A DNA stretch of 64,000 nt. Source: Isoptericola luteus. GTDB taxonomy: Bacteria; Actinomycetota; Actinomycetes; Actinomycetales; Cellulomonadaceae. Positions within the stretch are counted from its first letter, which is position 1, and each line of letters opens with the position of its first letter. Location of the stretch: the NCBI RefSeq assembly GCF_020297055.1, contig NZ_JAIXCQ010000009.1:124001-188000 (forward strand), in the 5' to 3' direction. Below are positions 26,165 to 35,275 of this stretch, piece by piece. A model generated the notes under the pieces. The model did not search any database. It was given only the letters and a program-made list of their open reading frames with translations, and was not told where the DNA came from. The position numbers were made by a program, and so were the translations under genes.

Positions 26165-27109
26165 CTAGGAGGCGTCCGTGGCGGTGCGGGGCAGCCAGTC
26201 GAGCAGCAGCGTGGAGACGTCGTCCGCGGCCTGCTCCGGCAGGAAGTGCCCGGCGCCGTCCACCGTCTCCAGGCGGAAGTCCCGTGCGAGCGCCCCGCCG
26301 TCCACCCCGGCGTACTCCGGGCGCAGGAAGGGGTCGGCGCTGCCGTGCACCTGGAGCACCGGCACGCCGATCGGCTGCCGGATCGCGGTCAGGTAGCGCC
26401 GTCCGTCGGGCCGGGGCGTGGAGCGCACCAGCCAGCGCAGCGACTCCATGACGGTGTGCGCGGCGAAGGGGATGCGCATCACCGTGCGGTACAGCTCGGC
26501 GTCGTCCGACGGGAACGCCCCGCCGCCCCCGGCGGCGAGCACCCGGGCCACGAGGTCGCCGTCGACGAGCCGTCGCTCGGGCAGCGTGGGGAGCTGGTAG
26601 AAGGTCAGGGCGCGGCGGGCCGGGCCGGTGAGGAGCCGGCTCCCCGAGACGTGCAGTCGCGCAGGGTGCGGCGACGCGAACGCGGCGACCCCGGCCGTGA
26701 CGGCCGGCTGGAGGCGCGCCATCGACCACGCGATCGTCCCGCCGCTGCCGTGCCCGACGACGACCGCCCGGTCGTGGCCCAGCGAGCGCACCACGCCCGC
26801 GACATCCCGGGTGCTGGTCGGCACGTCGTAGCCCGACGGCGGCTTGTCGGACGCGCCGACCCCCCGCAGGTCCATCGCGGCGACCCGGTACCCGGCGTCG
26901 GCGAGCGCCGTGACCTGGTGCCGCCAGGCCCACCAGAACTGCGGGTACCCGTGCAGGAGCAGGACCAGCGGCCGGCCGCCGACCGTGGGCCGCTCCGGGC
27001 CGGCCAGGGCCACGTGGAAGCGCGCGCCGTTCGCGGGCACGAGCTCGTGCCGCCAGGGCCCGTCCACGAGGGCGCTGGAGAAGTCGCTGGAGTCCGACAT
27101 CGCGGTCAT
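26165..27109 (-). CDS. alpha/beta hydrolase
   Basis: A 314-residue hydrolase. It has an oxyanion motif HGYPQFWWAW, a nucleophile elbow GHGSGG (Ser), HGSADPF (acid) and GAGHFLPEQ (His). The HGxP motif is shared with epoxide hydrolases, but the nucleophile is Ser rather than Asp, so an esterase-like activity is more likely. Start ATG 27109; the second Met at 27100 is possible. Convergent with nth. Confidence 0.85.
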   Translation of the reverse strand: MTAMSDSSDFSSALVDGPWRHELVPANGARFHVALAGPERPTVGGRPLVLLLHGYPQFWWAWRHQVTALADAGYRVAAMDLRGVGASDKPPSGYDVPTSTRDVAGVVRSLGHDRAVVVGHGSGGTIAWSMARLQPAVTAGVAAFASPHPARLHVSGSRLLTGPARRALTFYQLPTLPERRLVDGDLVARVLAAGGGGAFPSDDAELYRTVMRIPFAAHTVMESLRWLVRSTPRPDGRRYLTAIRQPIGVPVLQVHGSADPFLRPEYAGVDGGALARDFRLETVDGAGHFLPEQAADDVSTLLLDWLPRTATDAS

Positions 27110-27151
27110 CCGGTCGAACCTACCTGCTCGACGGCCGAGTTCACGGAACGG

Positions 27152-27934
27152 CTAGCGGGACGTGGTCGTGCGGGCGTCCGCGGTGCCCCTGGACGTCTGC
27201 ACGACGGGCGGTGGCTCTCCGGCCGTGTCGTGGCCGGCGCCCTCCTCGCCCGCGCGGGGCTCCTTGGGCGGGTCGAACCGGTACCCGACGTTGCGGACGG
27301 TGCCGATGAGCTGCTCGTGCTCGGGGCCGAGCTTGGCGCGCAGCCGCCGCACGTGGACGTCCACGGTGCGGGTGCCGCCGTAGTAGTCGTAGCCCCAGAC
27401 CTCCTGGAGCAGCTGGGCGCGGGTGAAGACGCGGCCCGGGTGCTGCACCAGGTACTTGAGCAGCTCGAACTCCTTGTACGTGAGGTCGATGGGACGCCCG
27501 CGGAGCCGGGCCGTGTACCCGCCGGCGTCGATCGTCAGCTCGCCCGCGGCGATCTCCTCCGGGCCGTCGTCGGCGACCCCGTGCGCGGAGCGCTCGATGA
27601 CGAGCCGCAGCCGTGCCTCGACCTCGGCCGGGGACGCCGTGACGAGCAGGAGGTCGTCCGCGCCCCACTCGTGGGTGACGACGGTGAGGCCGCCCTCGGT
27701 GAGCACCAGCACGAGCGGGACGGTCAGGCCGGTCGCGTGCAGCAGCCGGCAGGTGGTGCGGGCGGCGACGAGGTCACGGCGGGCGTCGAGCAGCACGACG
27801 TCGGAGTCCGGGGCGTCGACCAGGGCGGACGGCTCCATCGGCAGCACGCGGACCTTGTGGCTGAGCAGGCCGAGCGCGGGCAGCACCTCGACGGAGCCAC
27901 CGGTTCCGGGCGTGAGGATCAACAGCTCGGCCAT
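27152..27934 (-). CDS. glnR: GlnR, OmpR-type nitrogen regulator
   Basis: A 260-residue regulator of nitrogen assimilation. The N-terminal half matches GlnR ([42 protein letters not shown]), with a lone Asp in place of the usual phosphorylation pocket. The C-terminal winged helix reads [20 protein letters not shown], then [20 protein letters not shown], nearly as in Streptomyces GlnR. ATG 27934 follows a GGGAGG site; the longer frame is rejected. A Pro/Thr-rich tail extends beyond the family's usual end. No glnA or amtB is nearby. Confidence 0.93.
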   Translation of the reverse strand: MAELLILTPGTGGSVEVLPALGLLSHKVRVLPMEPSALVDAPDSDVVLLDARRDLVAARTTCRLLHATGLTVPLVLVLTEGGLTVVTHEWGADDLLLVTASPAEVEARLRLVIERSAHGVADDGPEEIAAGELTIDAGGYTARLRGRPIDLTYKEFELLKYLVQHPGRVFTRAQLLQEVWGYDYYGGTRTVDVHVRRLRAKLGPEHEQLIGTVRNVGYRFDPPKEPRAGEEGAGHDTAGEPPPVVQTSRGTADARTTTSR

Positions 27935-28161
27935 CGCCCCTCCTCCCGATCGACGGGGCGTCCGCCCGGCGGGCGAACCATCCGGTGCGTTGTCAAAGTA
28001 CCTTGCGCCGTACCGTCCCTGCCCGAAGTCTGCCCCGAACGGTGTTACCAACGTGTGAATCGCTCGTTGCCGTCTCGTGTGGCGGACATCCCTCAGGCAT
28101 CGGGGGTGTTGCGCCCTGGCTCGGCTCGGAGTGCGACGAAGTCTCTGGGACACTCGACGAC

Positions 28162-28911
28162 GTGCCCGTGCCGACCCGTGTGACCACCCGAGCCGTCGCG
28201 ACGTCTGCGCTGTCCGCCGCCGTGGCGGTTGCCGCCTACTTCGGGACCGAGCCGCTGACTGCCGTCGCCGGCGCCCTCGTGATCCTGCTGGCCCTCGGTT
28301 GGGCCCCGCTGCTGCGGCTGCCCGCCCGCGGCGGCACGACCGTCGTCGTGGCCATCGCCGGGCTCGGCGGGGTCGCCGTGGCGTACGCGACGCGCGGCGA
28401 GCCCGTGCTTCGCCACCTGCCGGTGGTCATCGCGATGGCGCTCGTGCTGGCGTTCGTCGCGGAGATGCTGCGCCGGGGCGGGCGGGCGCGTCTCGTCGAG
28501 TCGGTGAGCGGCACCGTCACCGGCGTGGTGGTCGCGGTGGCGAGCGCCGGGTGGGTGGCCGCGGGGCGTACGGAGGCGGGGGCCGACCTGGTCGTGACCA
28601 GCGCCGTCGGGCTCGCCGTCGCGTCGGCCGTCGCAGCGCTGCCGGTGGCTCGCGGCTGGGCCGGCTCCCTGGTGGGCGTGGTGCTCGGTGGCGCCGCCGC
28701 GGCGGGCGCCGCGACGGTCGTGCCGTCGGTGGACCTCGTCACCGGTGCGGTCGCCGGTGTGGTGACCGGCCTGGTCGCGGCGGTCCTGCGGCTGCTGTTC
28801 GAGCGGCAGCCTGCGCTCGCCGGGCGGCTCCCGACGCTCTCGGCGATCGCCGTCCCGGTCGCGGTGAGCGGCATCCTGGTCTTCGCCGTCGGGCGGCTCG
28901 TCCTGGCCTGA
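28162..28911 (+). CDS. polytopic membrane protein divergent from glnR
   Basis: A 249-residue Ala/Val/Gly-rich protein with about eight hydrophobic segments in pairs and almost no soluble domain. GTG 28162 is the likely start; GTG 28168 is possible. I recognise no family. It is divergent from glnR with a 227-base shared upstream region (27935-28161), in which no clear operator was found, and 9 bases from the convergent YceI gene. It might be an integral membrane transporter-like protein; no function is assigned. Confidence 0.7.
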   Translation: MPVPTRVTTRAVATSALSAAVAVAAYFGTEPLTAVAGALVILLALGWAPLLRLPARGGTTVVVAIAGLGGVAVAYATRGEPVLRHLPVVIAMALVLAFVAEMLRRGGRARLVESVSGTVTGVVVAVASAGWVAAGRTEAGADLVVTSAVGLAVASAVAALPVARGWAGSLVGVVLGGAAAAGAATVVPSVDLVTGAVAGVVTGLVAAVLRLLFERQPALAGRLPTLSAIAVPVAVSGILVFAVGRLVLA

Positions 28912-28919
28912 TCCGAGGG

Positions 28920-29576
28920 TCAGACCTCGCGGATGGCCTCCCCGGCCAGCTCGATGCGCACGGTCTTGGCCACGAGCACGCCACCGGCCTCGAGCGCGAC
29001 GTTCCACAGCAGCCCGAACTTCTCGCGCTCGAAGTCCGCCGTCGCGTTGAACCCGAAGATGTCCCGCCCGTAGGGGTCGCGGCCCGCCCCGCCGAACTCG
29101 GCGTCGAGCGCGATCGGGTGCGTGATGCCGCGGATCGTCAGCTCGCCGTGGAGCACGAACTTGGCGGACGTCGTCGCCGCCTGCTGGCTGAACCCGGCGG
29201 ACCGCCCGGGGCCGTGGCCCTTGAGCCGGGCCCACGAGAAGATCGGGTCCACCTCGGTGCGCCACTCGATCCCGGTGCTGCGGAAGTCGATCGTCGGGTG
29301 GTTCTCGACGTCCAGGAAGTCCGGGCTGCTCAGGTGGGCGTCGCGGTCGGGGTGGTGGGTGGTGATCGACGCGGTCTCGAGCGTCGCGGTGACCCAGGAG
29401 GTCAGCGGGTCCTCGCCGACGTGGATGGTGGCGCTCCCGGAGCTGAACTCGCCCCGCACGGGGCTGACCATCATGTGCATCGCCAGGAATCCGAGCCGCT
29501 TGTGCGCCTCGTCGAGGGTGTAGGTGCCTGCGGCCGGGATGACGAGGTCGTTCCAGGTCCGGGTGGGCGAAGTCAT
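28920..29576 (-). CDS. YceI family protein
   Basis: A 218-residue lipocalin-like beta-barrel protein thought to bind isoprenoids. It has GTYTLDEAHKRLGFLAMHMM at the N-terminus, the central HLSSPDFLDVENHPTIDFRS, then HGELTIRGITHPIALDAEFG and GFNATADFEREKFGL, the order of YceI proteins. It lacks a signal peptide, so it is probably cytoplasmic, as in many actinobacteria. ATG 29576 is used; an upstream frame adds 22 unlikely residues. Confidence 0.9.
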   Translation of the reverse strand: MTSPTRTWNDLVIPAAGTYTLDEAHKRLGFLAMHMMVSPVRGEFSSGSATIHVGEDPLTSWVTATLETASITTHHPDRDAHLSSPDFLDVENHPTIDFRSTGIEWRTEVDPIFSWARLKGHGPGRSAGFSQQAATTSAKFVLHGELTIRGITHPIALDAEFGGAGRDPYGRDIFGFNATADFEREKFGLLWNVALEAGGVLVAKTVRIELAGEAIREV

Positions 29577-29740
29577 GGCGGGCCTCCGGGTCGTGGGGGG
29601 ATGTCCACGGGTGCCGTGGGCGCCATCTAGTTCAACATTCAACCTGCGACGCCCGGCAACAGAACCGCCGTGTCGTCCGTCACGGGGAATTCACCCCGAG
29701 CCCCGGTGCCCCTGGGTCCCGGACGGACCGCACCCAGGGG

Positions 29741-30127
29741 TCAGTACACGACGGCCTGGGCCTGCGGGCGCAGGATCTCCTCGGTGAACACGGCCGCACC
29801 CGCGATCCGCACGCCCGGCAGGACGTCGTCGGCGGTGATCTGACGCCGGGCCGCGCACTGCGTGCACAGGGTCACCGTCCCGCCGGCCAGCACGGCGTCG
29901 AGCAGGTCAGGTACGGGGGCGGCGTGGTCCAGGGCGAGCTCGGCCGCGCGGCCCGGCACCGCGAACCAGGCGGCCTCGCCCGTCAGCCACAGGCTCACCT
30001 CGACGCCCGCCGCCGCGGCGGACGCGGCGACCGTGAGGGCCTGGTTGGCGGCCTCCGGCCGGTCCAGCCCGGAGGTGGTCTTGATCACGAGCGAGCGCGA
30101 GGCGTGGCCGGCGGCAGAGGAGGTCAT
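29741..30127 (-). CDS. DsrE-like sulphur-relay-fold protein
   Basis: A 128-residue protein with a DsrE-type alpha/beta core: SLVIKTTSGLDRPEAANQAL, AGVEVSLWLTGEAAWF, and LCTQCAARRQIT with two Cys that could carry sulphur. It is divergent from a conserved cluster of a small membrane peptide, a nitrobindin-like protein and YgfZ, a neighbourhood I recall from many actinobacteria. A role in sulphur or redox handling is inferred. Confidence 0.75.
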   Translation of the reverse strand: MTSSAAGHASRSLVIKTTSGLDRPEAANQALTVAASAAAAGVEVSLWLTGEAAWFAVPGRAAELALDHAAPVPDLLDAVLAGGTVTLCTQCAARRQITADDVLPGVRIAGAAVFTEEILRPQAQAVVY

Positions 30128-30172
30128 GTCGATCGACCCTACCGATCGCGGCCGGCTGGGTAGGATCGGCGC

Positions 30173-30286
30173 ATGTCTATCGAAGCCCTCGAGGCAGTGT
30201 TCACCGGCCTGCTCGTCGTCGTGTCGATCACGATCGTCTGGTTCGCCGGGTACGTCGTCTACAAGCTCTTCCAGGGTCAGCGCTGA
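30173..30286 (+). CDS. 37-residue single-span membrane peptide
   Basis: The small ORF encodes MSIEALEAVFTGLLVVVSIT followed by IVWFAGYVVYKLFQGQR. It is one membrane span with a short basic C-terminus, so probably N-out/C-in. Its TGA overlaps the ATG of the nitrobindin-like gene (TGATG), strong evidence that it is translated and coupled. Function is unknown. Confidence 0.75.
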   Translation: MSIEALEAVFTGLLVVVSITIVWFAGYVVYKLFQGQR

Positions 30287-30852
30287 TGGCCTTCGCCTTT
30301 CCGGAGGGCCTCGCGCCCGAGGTGTACCCCCTCGCCTGGCTCGTGGGCCGCTGGCGAGGCGAAGGCGTCATCGAGTACCCCGGCATCACCCAGACGCCGT
30401 TCGTCCACGACCTGGAGTTCGACCACGACGGCGGCCCCTACCTGCGCGTCACCTCGACGCTGCGGGTGAGCTCCGCCGCCGCGGCGGACGGCGAGGCCGA
30501 GGACGGCCCCGATACCGGCGAGCCCGACACGGTGTGGTCGACCGAGACCGGCTTCTGGCGCGTGTCCAGCGAGCGTCCCGAAGGCCTCGAGGCGGACCGC
30601 CACGCGCTCGAGGTGCTGCTGACCGACGCCTCCGGACGTCTCTCGCTGTTCCTCGGCGTGGCGGGCAACGGTCGTGTCGACCTGGCCACGGACTTCGTGG
30701 CGCGCACCTCCACCGCCGCCGAGGTCACCGCCGCCAAGCGCCTGTACGGCCTGGTCGAGGGCCAGCTCATGTGGGTCGAGGAGCTCGCGGCGTTCGGGCA
30801 CCCGCTCGGGTCGTACGCCTCCGCGAAGCTGGACCGGGTCACCGACGGCTGA
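30286..30852 (+). CDS. nitrobindin-like heme-binding (FABP/DUF1794) protein
   Basis: A 188-residue beta-barrel. The N-terminal LAWLVGRWRGEGVIEYPG holds the Gly-x-Trp-x-Gly motif of nitrobindins. RVTSTLRV, ETGFWRVSSE and VEEL come next in family order. Such proteins bind ferric heme and isomerise peroxynitrite. An Ala/Asp insert near residues 64-78 is unusual. The start overlaps the stop of the small membrane peptide. Confidence 0.85.
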   Translation: MAFAFPEGLAPEVYPLAWLVGRWRGEGVIEYPGITQTPFVHDLEFDHDGGPYLRVTSTLRVSSAAAADGEAEDGPDTGEPDTVWSTETGFWRVSSERPEGLEADRHALEVLLTDASGRLSLFLGVAGNGRVDLATDFVARTSTAAEVTAAKRLYGLVEGQLMWVEELAAFGHPLGSYASAKLDRVTDG

Positions 30853-30943
30853 GCCCGCCGGCCCGACCTCCCGCACCGACGACCGGCCCACCGGCCCACC
30901 GGCCACCGACAACGCAGACACCGACGCCCGAGGGGGAGACCTG

Positions 30944-32095
30944 ATGGACAGCCCGCTGCTCGCACGGCACGGAGCCGTGGCCGCCACCGGCGCGGACGCC
31001 GGGGTCGCCTGGCACTACGGGGACCCGGTGGGTGAGCAGCGCGCGCTGACGCGCGGCGGCGCCGTCGTCGACCAGTCCCACCTGGGCGTCGTCCGCGTCG
31101 CCGGGCCGGACCGGCTCTCCTGGCTGCACTCGATCACGTCCCAGGACCTGCAGGCGCTGGCGCCGCGCACGTCCACCGAGCTGTTCGTGCTGTCGCCGCA
31201 GGGCCACGTCGAGCACGCGGCGGGCGTCGTCGACGACGGCGAGGCCACCTGGCTGATCACCGAGACCGACCACGCCGCGCCGCTCGCCGCCTGGCTCGAC
31301 CGCATGAAGTTCATGATGCGGGTCGAGATCGAGGACGTCTCAGCGCAGTACGCCGCGCTCGGCGAGCCCGTCGCGGCCGAGGGCGCCGACGGCGAGCCCG
31401 TGACGTGGTGGGACAGCTGGCCGCGCGTCGCCGCAGGCGGCACGCGGTACGGCCCGCCGGAGACGGAGCACCCGGGGGCCGACCGGCCCTGGCGGCTCGT
31501 GCTGGTGCCGCGCGAGGGCCTCGCGGAGGCCGTCGCCGAGCGTGAGGCGGCCGGCTGGCGGCTCGCCGGCACCTGGGCGGCCGAGGCGCTCCGTGTCGAG
31601 GCCTGGCGACCCCGGCTCGCGCACGAGGTCGACCACCGCAGCGTCCCGCACGAGCTCGACTGGCTCCGCACCGCCGTCCACCTGCACAAGGGCTGCTACC
31701 GGGGCCAGGAGACCATCGCACGGGTGCACAACCTGGGCCGCCCGCCGCGGCGGCTCGTCATGCTGCACCTGGACGGCTCCCAGCACGTCGTCCCCGAGGC
31801 CGGTGCCGAGGTGCGGCTCGGCGGGGCCGACGGCAAGGCCGTCGGGTCGGTGACCACCGTCGCGCGGCACCACGAGCTGGGGCCGGTGGCGCTCGCCGTC
31901 GTCAAGCGGTCCGTGCCGGAGGACGCCGAGCTCACCGTGGTCGGCGACGTGAGCGGGCAGCCGCTCGCCGTGGCCGCCGCCCAGGAGGTCGTGATGCCCG
32001 GTGACGGTGTCTCGGCCGACCGTCCCGAGGCCCACGGGCCCCTCGCGCGGGGCCTGACGCCGCGCGGGCCGCAAGCCCCGCAGAGCCTGCTGTGA
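30944..32095 (+). CDS. ygfZ: YgfZ/GcvT family folate-binding protein
   Basis: A 383-residue protein of the aminomethyltransferase fold that helps assemble or repair Fe-S clusters, using folate. The YgfZ signature KGCYRGQETIARVHN is near residue 245. An aminomethyltransferase-like N-terminus (VVDQSHLGVVRVAGPDRLSW) is present, so it is YgfZ rather than a GcvT of the glycine-cleavage system. ATG 30944 follows GGGGGAG. It forms part of the conserved cluster with the DsrE- and nitrobindin-like genes. Confidence 0.9.
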   Translation: MDSPLLARHGAVAATGADAGVAWHYGDPVGEQRALTRGGAVVDQSHLGVVRVAGPDRLSWLHSITSQDLQALAPRTSTELFVLSPQGHVEHAAGVVDDGEATWLITETDHAAPLAAWLDRMKFMMRVEIEDVSAQYAALGEPVAAEGADGEPVTWWDSWPRVAAGGTRYGPPETEHPGADRPWRLVLVPREGLAEAVAEREAAGWRLAGTWAAEALRVEAWRPRLAHEVDHRSVPHELDWLRTAVHLHKGCYRGQETIARVHNLGRPPRRLVMLHLDGSQHVVPEAGAEVRLGGADGKAVGSVTTVARHHELGPVALAVVKRSVPEDAELTVVGDVSGQPLAVAAAQEVVMPGDGVSADRPEAHGPLARGLTPRGPQAPQSLL

Positions 32096-32105
32096 CCGGG
32101 CGCCC

Positions 32106-33290
32106 GTGAGCGACGAGCCGTCGGCCCGTCCCGCGGGCGAGCTCGCCCGCGCGGCGCTGCGCACCATGCGGCGCCGCGTCCGCCTGCGCCAGGGCTGGCG
32201 GCGGGTGCACGCCTCCTTCTGGCCGGTCGTCCAGGCGTCGCTGGCGGCCGGGGTCGCGTACGGCATCGCGATCCTGCTGCTGGGGCACCCGCAGCCGTTC
32301 TTCGCGGCCGTCGCCGCCTGGGTGTGCCTGGGGTTCAGCTTCGACCGCGACCTGCGTCGCGTCGCCGAGGTCGCCGTGGGCGTCGCGCTCGGCGTCGGGC
32401 TCGGCGACCTCCTGGTGCACCTGATCGGGTCGGGCTGGTGGCAGCTGTCCGTCGTCATGGCGGTCTCCGCGCTGCTCGCGAGGTTCGTCGACCGCGGGGC
32501 GCTGCTCGCCACCCAGGCGGGGGTCCAGGCGATCGTCGTGGTGGGCCTGCCCGTCGCCGTCACCCAGGGCGGGGTCTGGGGCCGGTGGACCGACGCCCTG
32601 ACCGGTGGCGCCGTCGCGCTCCTGGTGGCGCTGCTCACCCCCGGGGACCCGCGGCGCCGGCTGCGCAAGCTCGCCGGGGACGCGACGGACGAGCTGGCGT
32701 CCGTGCTCGAGCTGGTCGCCCGCGGGCTGCGCGACGCCGACGTGGACGACATCGCGGGCGCCCTCGTGCGCGGCCGCGGAGCCGAGACGGCGCTCACCGA
32801 CTGGCGGGAGCTCGCCCGCAAGTCGCGCGAGATCGCCCGGGTGAGCGTGAACCGGGTGCACCGCGAGGAGCTCACGAGGCTCGCGTCCCAGGCCGTGCTG
32901 GTCGACCGGGCGATGCGCGGAGTGCGCGTGCTCGCCCGCCGGTCGCCCGCGGCGCTGCGCTCGCTCGGGCTGCTGGACGACGACGGCGCCCCCACCGGTG
33001 AGCTGCCCGCCGTCGGTACCGAGCCGGCGCACCATCCCGTCGCCGACCTGGTGGACCGGTACGCGGTCGGCGTCCGGCTGCTGGCCAGCGCGCTCGGCGC
33101 CGGCATCGACCCCGCGCGGGCGCGGGAGACGCTCTCCGCCCTCGCGGCCGACGTCGACCCGCGCGTGATCGGCGAGGGGTACTGGCAGGTGCAGTCCCTC
33201 GTGCTCCTGCTGCGCTCGCCCGTCGTCGACACCCTCGAGGCAGCAGGGATGACGCCGGAGCAGGCCCGCGCGGCCCTCCCGGAGATGTAG
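32106..33290 (+). CDS. FUSC-like / aromatic-acid-exporter-like membrane protein
   Basis: A 394-residue protein with about six N-terminal membrane segments (residues about 38-180, starting ASFWPVVQASLAAGVAYGIA) and a long soluble helical C-terminus. It has GHPQPFFAAVAAWVCLGFSFDR, typical of FUSC/ArAE half-transporters, then a cytoplasmic domain with RRRLRKLAGDATDELA. It could export aromatic or lipid compounds. It starts 10 bases after ygfZ and is probably cotranscribed. Confidence 0.78.
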   Translation: MSDEPSARPAGELARAALRTMRRRVRLRQGWRRVHASFWPVVQASLAAGVAYGIAILLLGHPQPFFAAVAAWVCLGFSFDRDLRRVAEVAVGVALGVGLGDLLVHLIGSGWWQLSVVMAVSALLARFVDRGALLATQAGVQAIVVVGLPVAVTQGGVWGRWTDALTGGAVALLVALLTPGDPRRRLRKLAGDATDELASVLELVARGLRDADVDDIAGALVRGRGAETALTDWRELARKSREIARVSVNRVHREELTRLASQAVLVDRAMRGVRVLARRSPAALRSLGLLDDDGAPTGELPAVGTEPAHHPVADLVDRYAVGVRLLASALGAGIDPARARETLSALAADVDPRVIGEGYWQVQSLVLLLRSPVVDTLEAAGMTPEQARAALPEM

Positions 33291-33376
33291 CCGCCCCTCA
33301 CCCTGGCTCGGCGGAGCAGATGCAGCCGCGTCGGGAGGCGTTGTCGTCTAGTAGTTGATGAGATACAGTACTTGGT

Positions 33377-33754
33377 GTGATGCAGCGCGATGAGAGCTCG
33401 ACGGCGGGAGACGCGTTCTCCGCCGATCTGCTGCGTGGCCACACCGACACGATCGTGCTCGCGACGTTGCGTCGCGGGGACCGCTACGGCTTCGAGATCT
33501 ACAAGGCGATCCGCGACGCGACCGGCGGCGCGCACGAGATCAAGGAGGCCACGCTCTACGCGACGTACCGCCGCCTGACCAAGGACGGGCTGGTCGAGGC
33601 CTACTGGGGCGACGAGTCCCAGGGCGGACGCCGCAAGTACTACCGGCTCACGGACGCAGGTCGGGCGGTCTTCGCTCGCAACGTCGCGGCGTGGGTCGCC
33701 ACCCGGGACGTGATCGACGCCCTTCTGCGCACAGACAAGGACACCGCGAGATGA
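33377..33754 (+). CDS. PadR family transcriptional regulator
   Basis: A 125-residue winged-helix regulator. It has LLRGHTDTIVLATLRRGDRY, GFEIYKAIRDATGGAHEIKE, ATLYATYRRLTKDGLVEAYW and GGRRKYYRLTDAGRAVF, all PadR hallmarks. GTG 33377 or ATG 33380 may start it. A TACAGT box 16 bases upstream and no ribosome site suggest a leaderless mRNA. Its stop overlaps the partner membrane gene (ATGA), so the two form one unit that probably represses itself. Confidence 0.9.
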   Translation: MMQRDESSTAGDAFSADLLRGHTDTIVLATLRRGDRYGFEIYKAIRDATGGAHEIKEATLYATYRRLTKDGLVEAYWGDESQGGRRKYYRLTDAGRAVFARNVAAWVATRDVIDALLRTDKDTAR

Positions 33755-34710
33755 CCACCGTCCACCGCTTGCTCGACGACGCCTTCGCCGGCGTCGACCT
33801 CACCCCTGAGGTCCAGGACCTCAAGGAGGAGATCCGCGCGAACCTCGAGGCCCGCGCTGCCGAGATCGAGGCGTCCGGGGTGTCGCCGTCCGACGCCGCG
33901 CACCAGGCATTCGACGAGCTCGGTGATGTGAGCGCGCTCGTGGCGGAGGCCGCCGGGGCGCCGTCGTCGACCGACGCCACGGCCACGCCCGGAGGCCGGC
34001 CGGCCGCGGCAGCCCGGTACGCGTCCACGGCGCAGGCCATGCTCGCGAACAGGGTGCGACCGAAGCCCGGCTTCGTGGTGGGCGTGGTGCTCGGCGCGCT
34101 GGTCGTCGTCGCGGCGCTCGCCCTCGCGGGACTTGGCGCGGCGAGGATCCTCACGCTGCCGGCGATCGTCGTCGTCGCCCTGCTGGTGACGGCTGCCAGC
34201 GCGGCCGGCTTCATCGTCGGGTTCTCCCTCTCGCAGGAGACGACGACGAACCACCCGGTGCCCTCCCCGCGTGCGGGCGGCTACTACCTGGCGACGGGGC
34301 TCTCCGTGCTCGGCCTGCTGCTGGCCCTGTTCACCCTCCTGGAGGCGTTCCCCTCGTGGATGTACCTCGTCGCCGGCGTCTTCGTCGTCCCCGGCGTGGT
34401 CCTGTTCGTCGGTCTCGGCGTCACGCAGACGAACCGCAAGAAGGCCTGGTTCCGGGAGGTCTCCCGGGAGCACGGGGTGGTCGGCGACCGCTTCGACCGT
34501 GACCCGGAGGCCGCAGCCCGGTTCGGGATCTTCACCGCGGTGATCTGGGTGTCGGCGTTCGTCGCGTGCGTGGTGGTCGGGACCACCGCGGGCTGGGCCT
34601 GGTCGTGGCTCGCGCTGGTCGCCGGCTGGATCGTCTTCATGCTGCTGCTCGCCCGGATGCTGTTCGGGGAGAAGCCGAGGACGACGGCCGCGCCCGACGA
34701 CAAGGGCTGA
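33751..34710 (+). CDS. PadR-linked membrane protein with permease prefix domain
   Basis: A 319-residue protein. The first 75 residues are a helical prefix (TPEVQDLKEEIRANLEARAA, VSPSDAAHQAFDELGDVS), which usually accompanies PadR operons (permease prefix domain 1/DUF1700-like). About six membrane segments follow. It overlaps padR by 4 bases. In this arrangement the membrane protein and PadR respond together to envelope or drug stress; no substrate can be assigned. Confidence 0.8.
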   Translation: MTTVHRLLDDAFAGVDLTPEVQDLKEEIRANLEARAAEIEASGVSPSDAAHQAFDELGDVSALVAEAAGAPSSTDATATPGGRPAAAARYASTAQAMLANRVRPKPGFVVGVVLGALVVVAALALAGLGAARILTLPAIVVVALLVTAASAAGFIVGFSLSQETTTNHPVPSPRAGGYYLATGLSVLGLLLALFTLLEAFPSWMYLVAGVFVVPGVVLFVGLGVTQTNRKKAWFREVSREHGVVGDRFDRDPEAAARFGIFTAVIWVSAFVACVVVGTTAGWAWSWLALVAGWIVFMLLLARMLFGEKPRTTAAPDDKG

Positions 34711-34757
34711 CGAGGGCTGACAGGGGCTGGCAGGGGCTGACAGGGCTCGCCGACGAC
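34711..34757. repeat. short GGGCTGACAG-type repeats
   Basis: Four degenerate copies of GGGCTGACAG or GGGCTGGCAG run directly after the stop of the PadR partner gene. Replication slippage is likely. The rest of 34758-34857 contains the promoter of the antitoxin gene and no other gene. Confidence 0.6.
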
Positions 34758-34857
34758 GCGCACCGCGTCCGTCGTCGAGCACGCGCTCCGGCAAAGGACG
34801 GCGGGGGCGAGACGGGGGGCAGACGGCGATGGGGGAGGGGCGGTACGGTCTGGCGTC

Positions 34858-35148
34858 ATGGAGGTCGCCGTCAGCGCGCTGCGCGCCGAGCTGAAGTCGT
34901 GGATCGAGCGGGCGCGCGCGGGCGAGGAGGTGGTCATCACCGATCGGGGCGTCCCCGTCGCGCGCCTCACCGGCGTCCAGACGGCGGACCTGGTCTCCGG
35001 CCTGGTGCGTGACGGCCTGCTGACGCCGGCCACGACGGAGCGACCGTCCCAGTCCGTACCCGACGGCGTCCCCACGGCGGCCGCCGCCCGCGCGGGCGCC
35101 AGGTCGCCGTCGCTCATGTCCGACCTGGTGCGACGCATCCGCCGCTGA
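34858..35148 (+). CDS. Phd/YefM-like type II antitoxin
   Basis: A 96-residue protein. The first 45 residues are a Phd/YefM DNA-binding module (AVSALRAELKSWIERARAGE, EVVITDRGVPVARL); the rest is a disordered, Ser/Arg-rich tail that should bind the toxin. It precedes a PIN toxin gene in the same direction, but with 127 bases between, not overlapping as usual. Autoregulation is expected. Confidence 0.82.
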   Translation: MEVAVSALRAELKSWIERARAGEEVVITDRGVPVARLTGVQTADLVSGLVRDGLLTPATTERPSQSVPDGVPTAAAARAGARSPSLMSDLVRRIRR

Positions 35149-35211
35149 CGGTCGCGTCCTCCGCCCGCCGAGGACGGCGCCAGACGGCGCAGGACGGTAC
35201 GACGCGGCACA

Positions 35212-35233
35212 GAGCGGCACAGAGCGGCACAGC
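35212..35233. repeat. tandem GGCACAGAGC repeats between antitoxin and toxin
   Basis: Three degenerate copies of CGGCACAGAG in the 127-base gap between the antitoxin and the PIN gene. They probably arose by slippage and may explain the unusually long gap. Confidence 0.6.
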
Positions 35234-35275
35234 ACGACCACCGGACGACCCACCGGAACCGACGGACGGAGCACG

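Noticed and set aside
27935-28161. GlnR box between glnR and the divergent membrane gene
   Set aside because: A GTTAC at 28044 is present, but the second half-site (GAAAC spacing) is not convincing.
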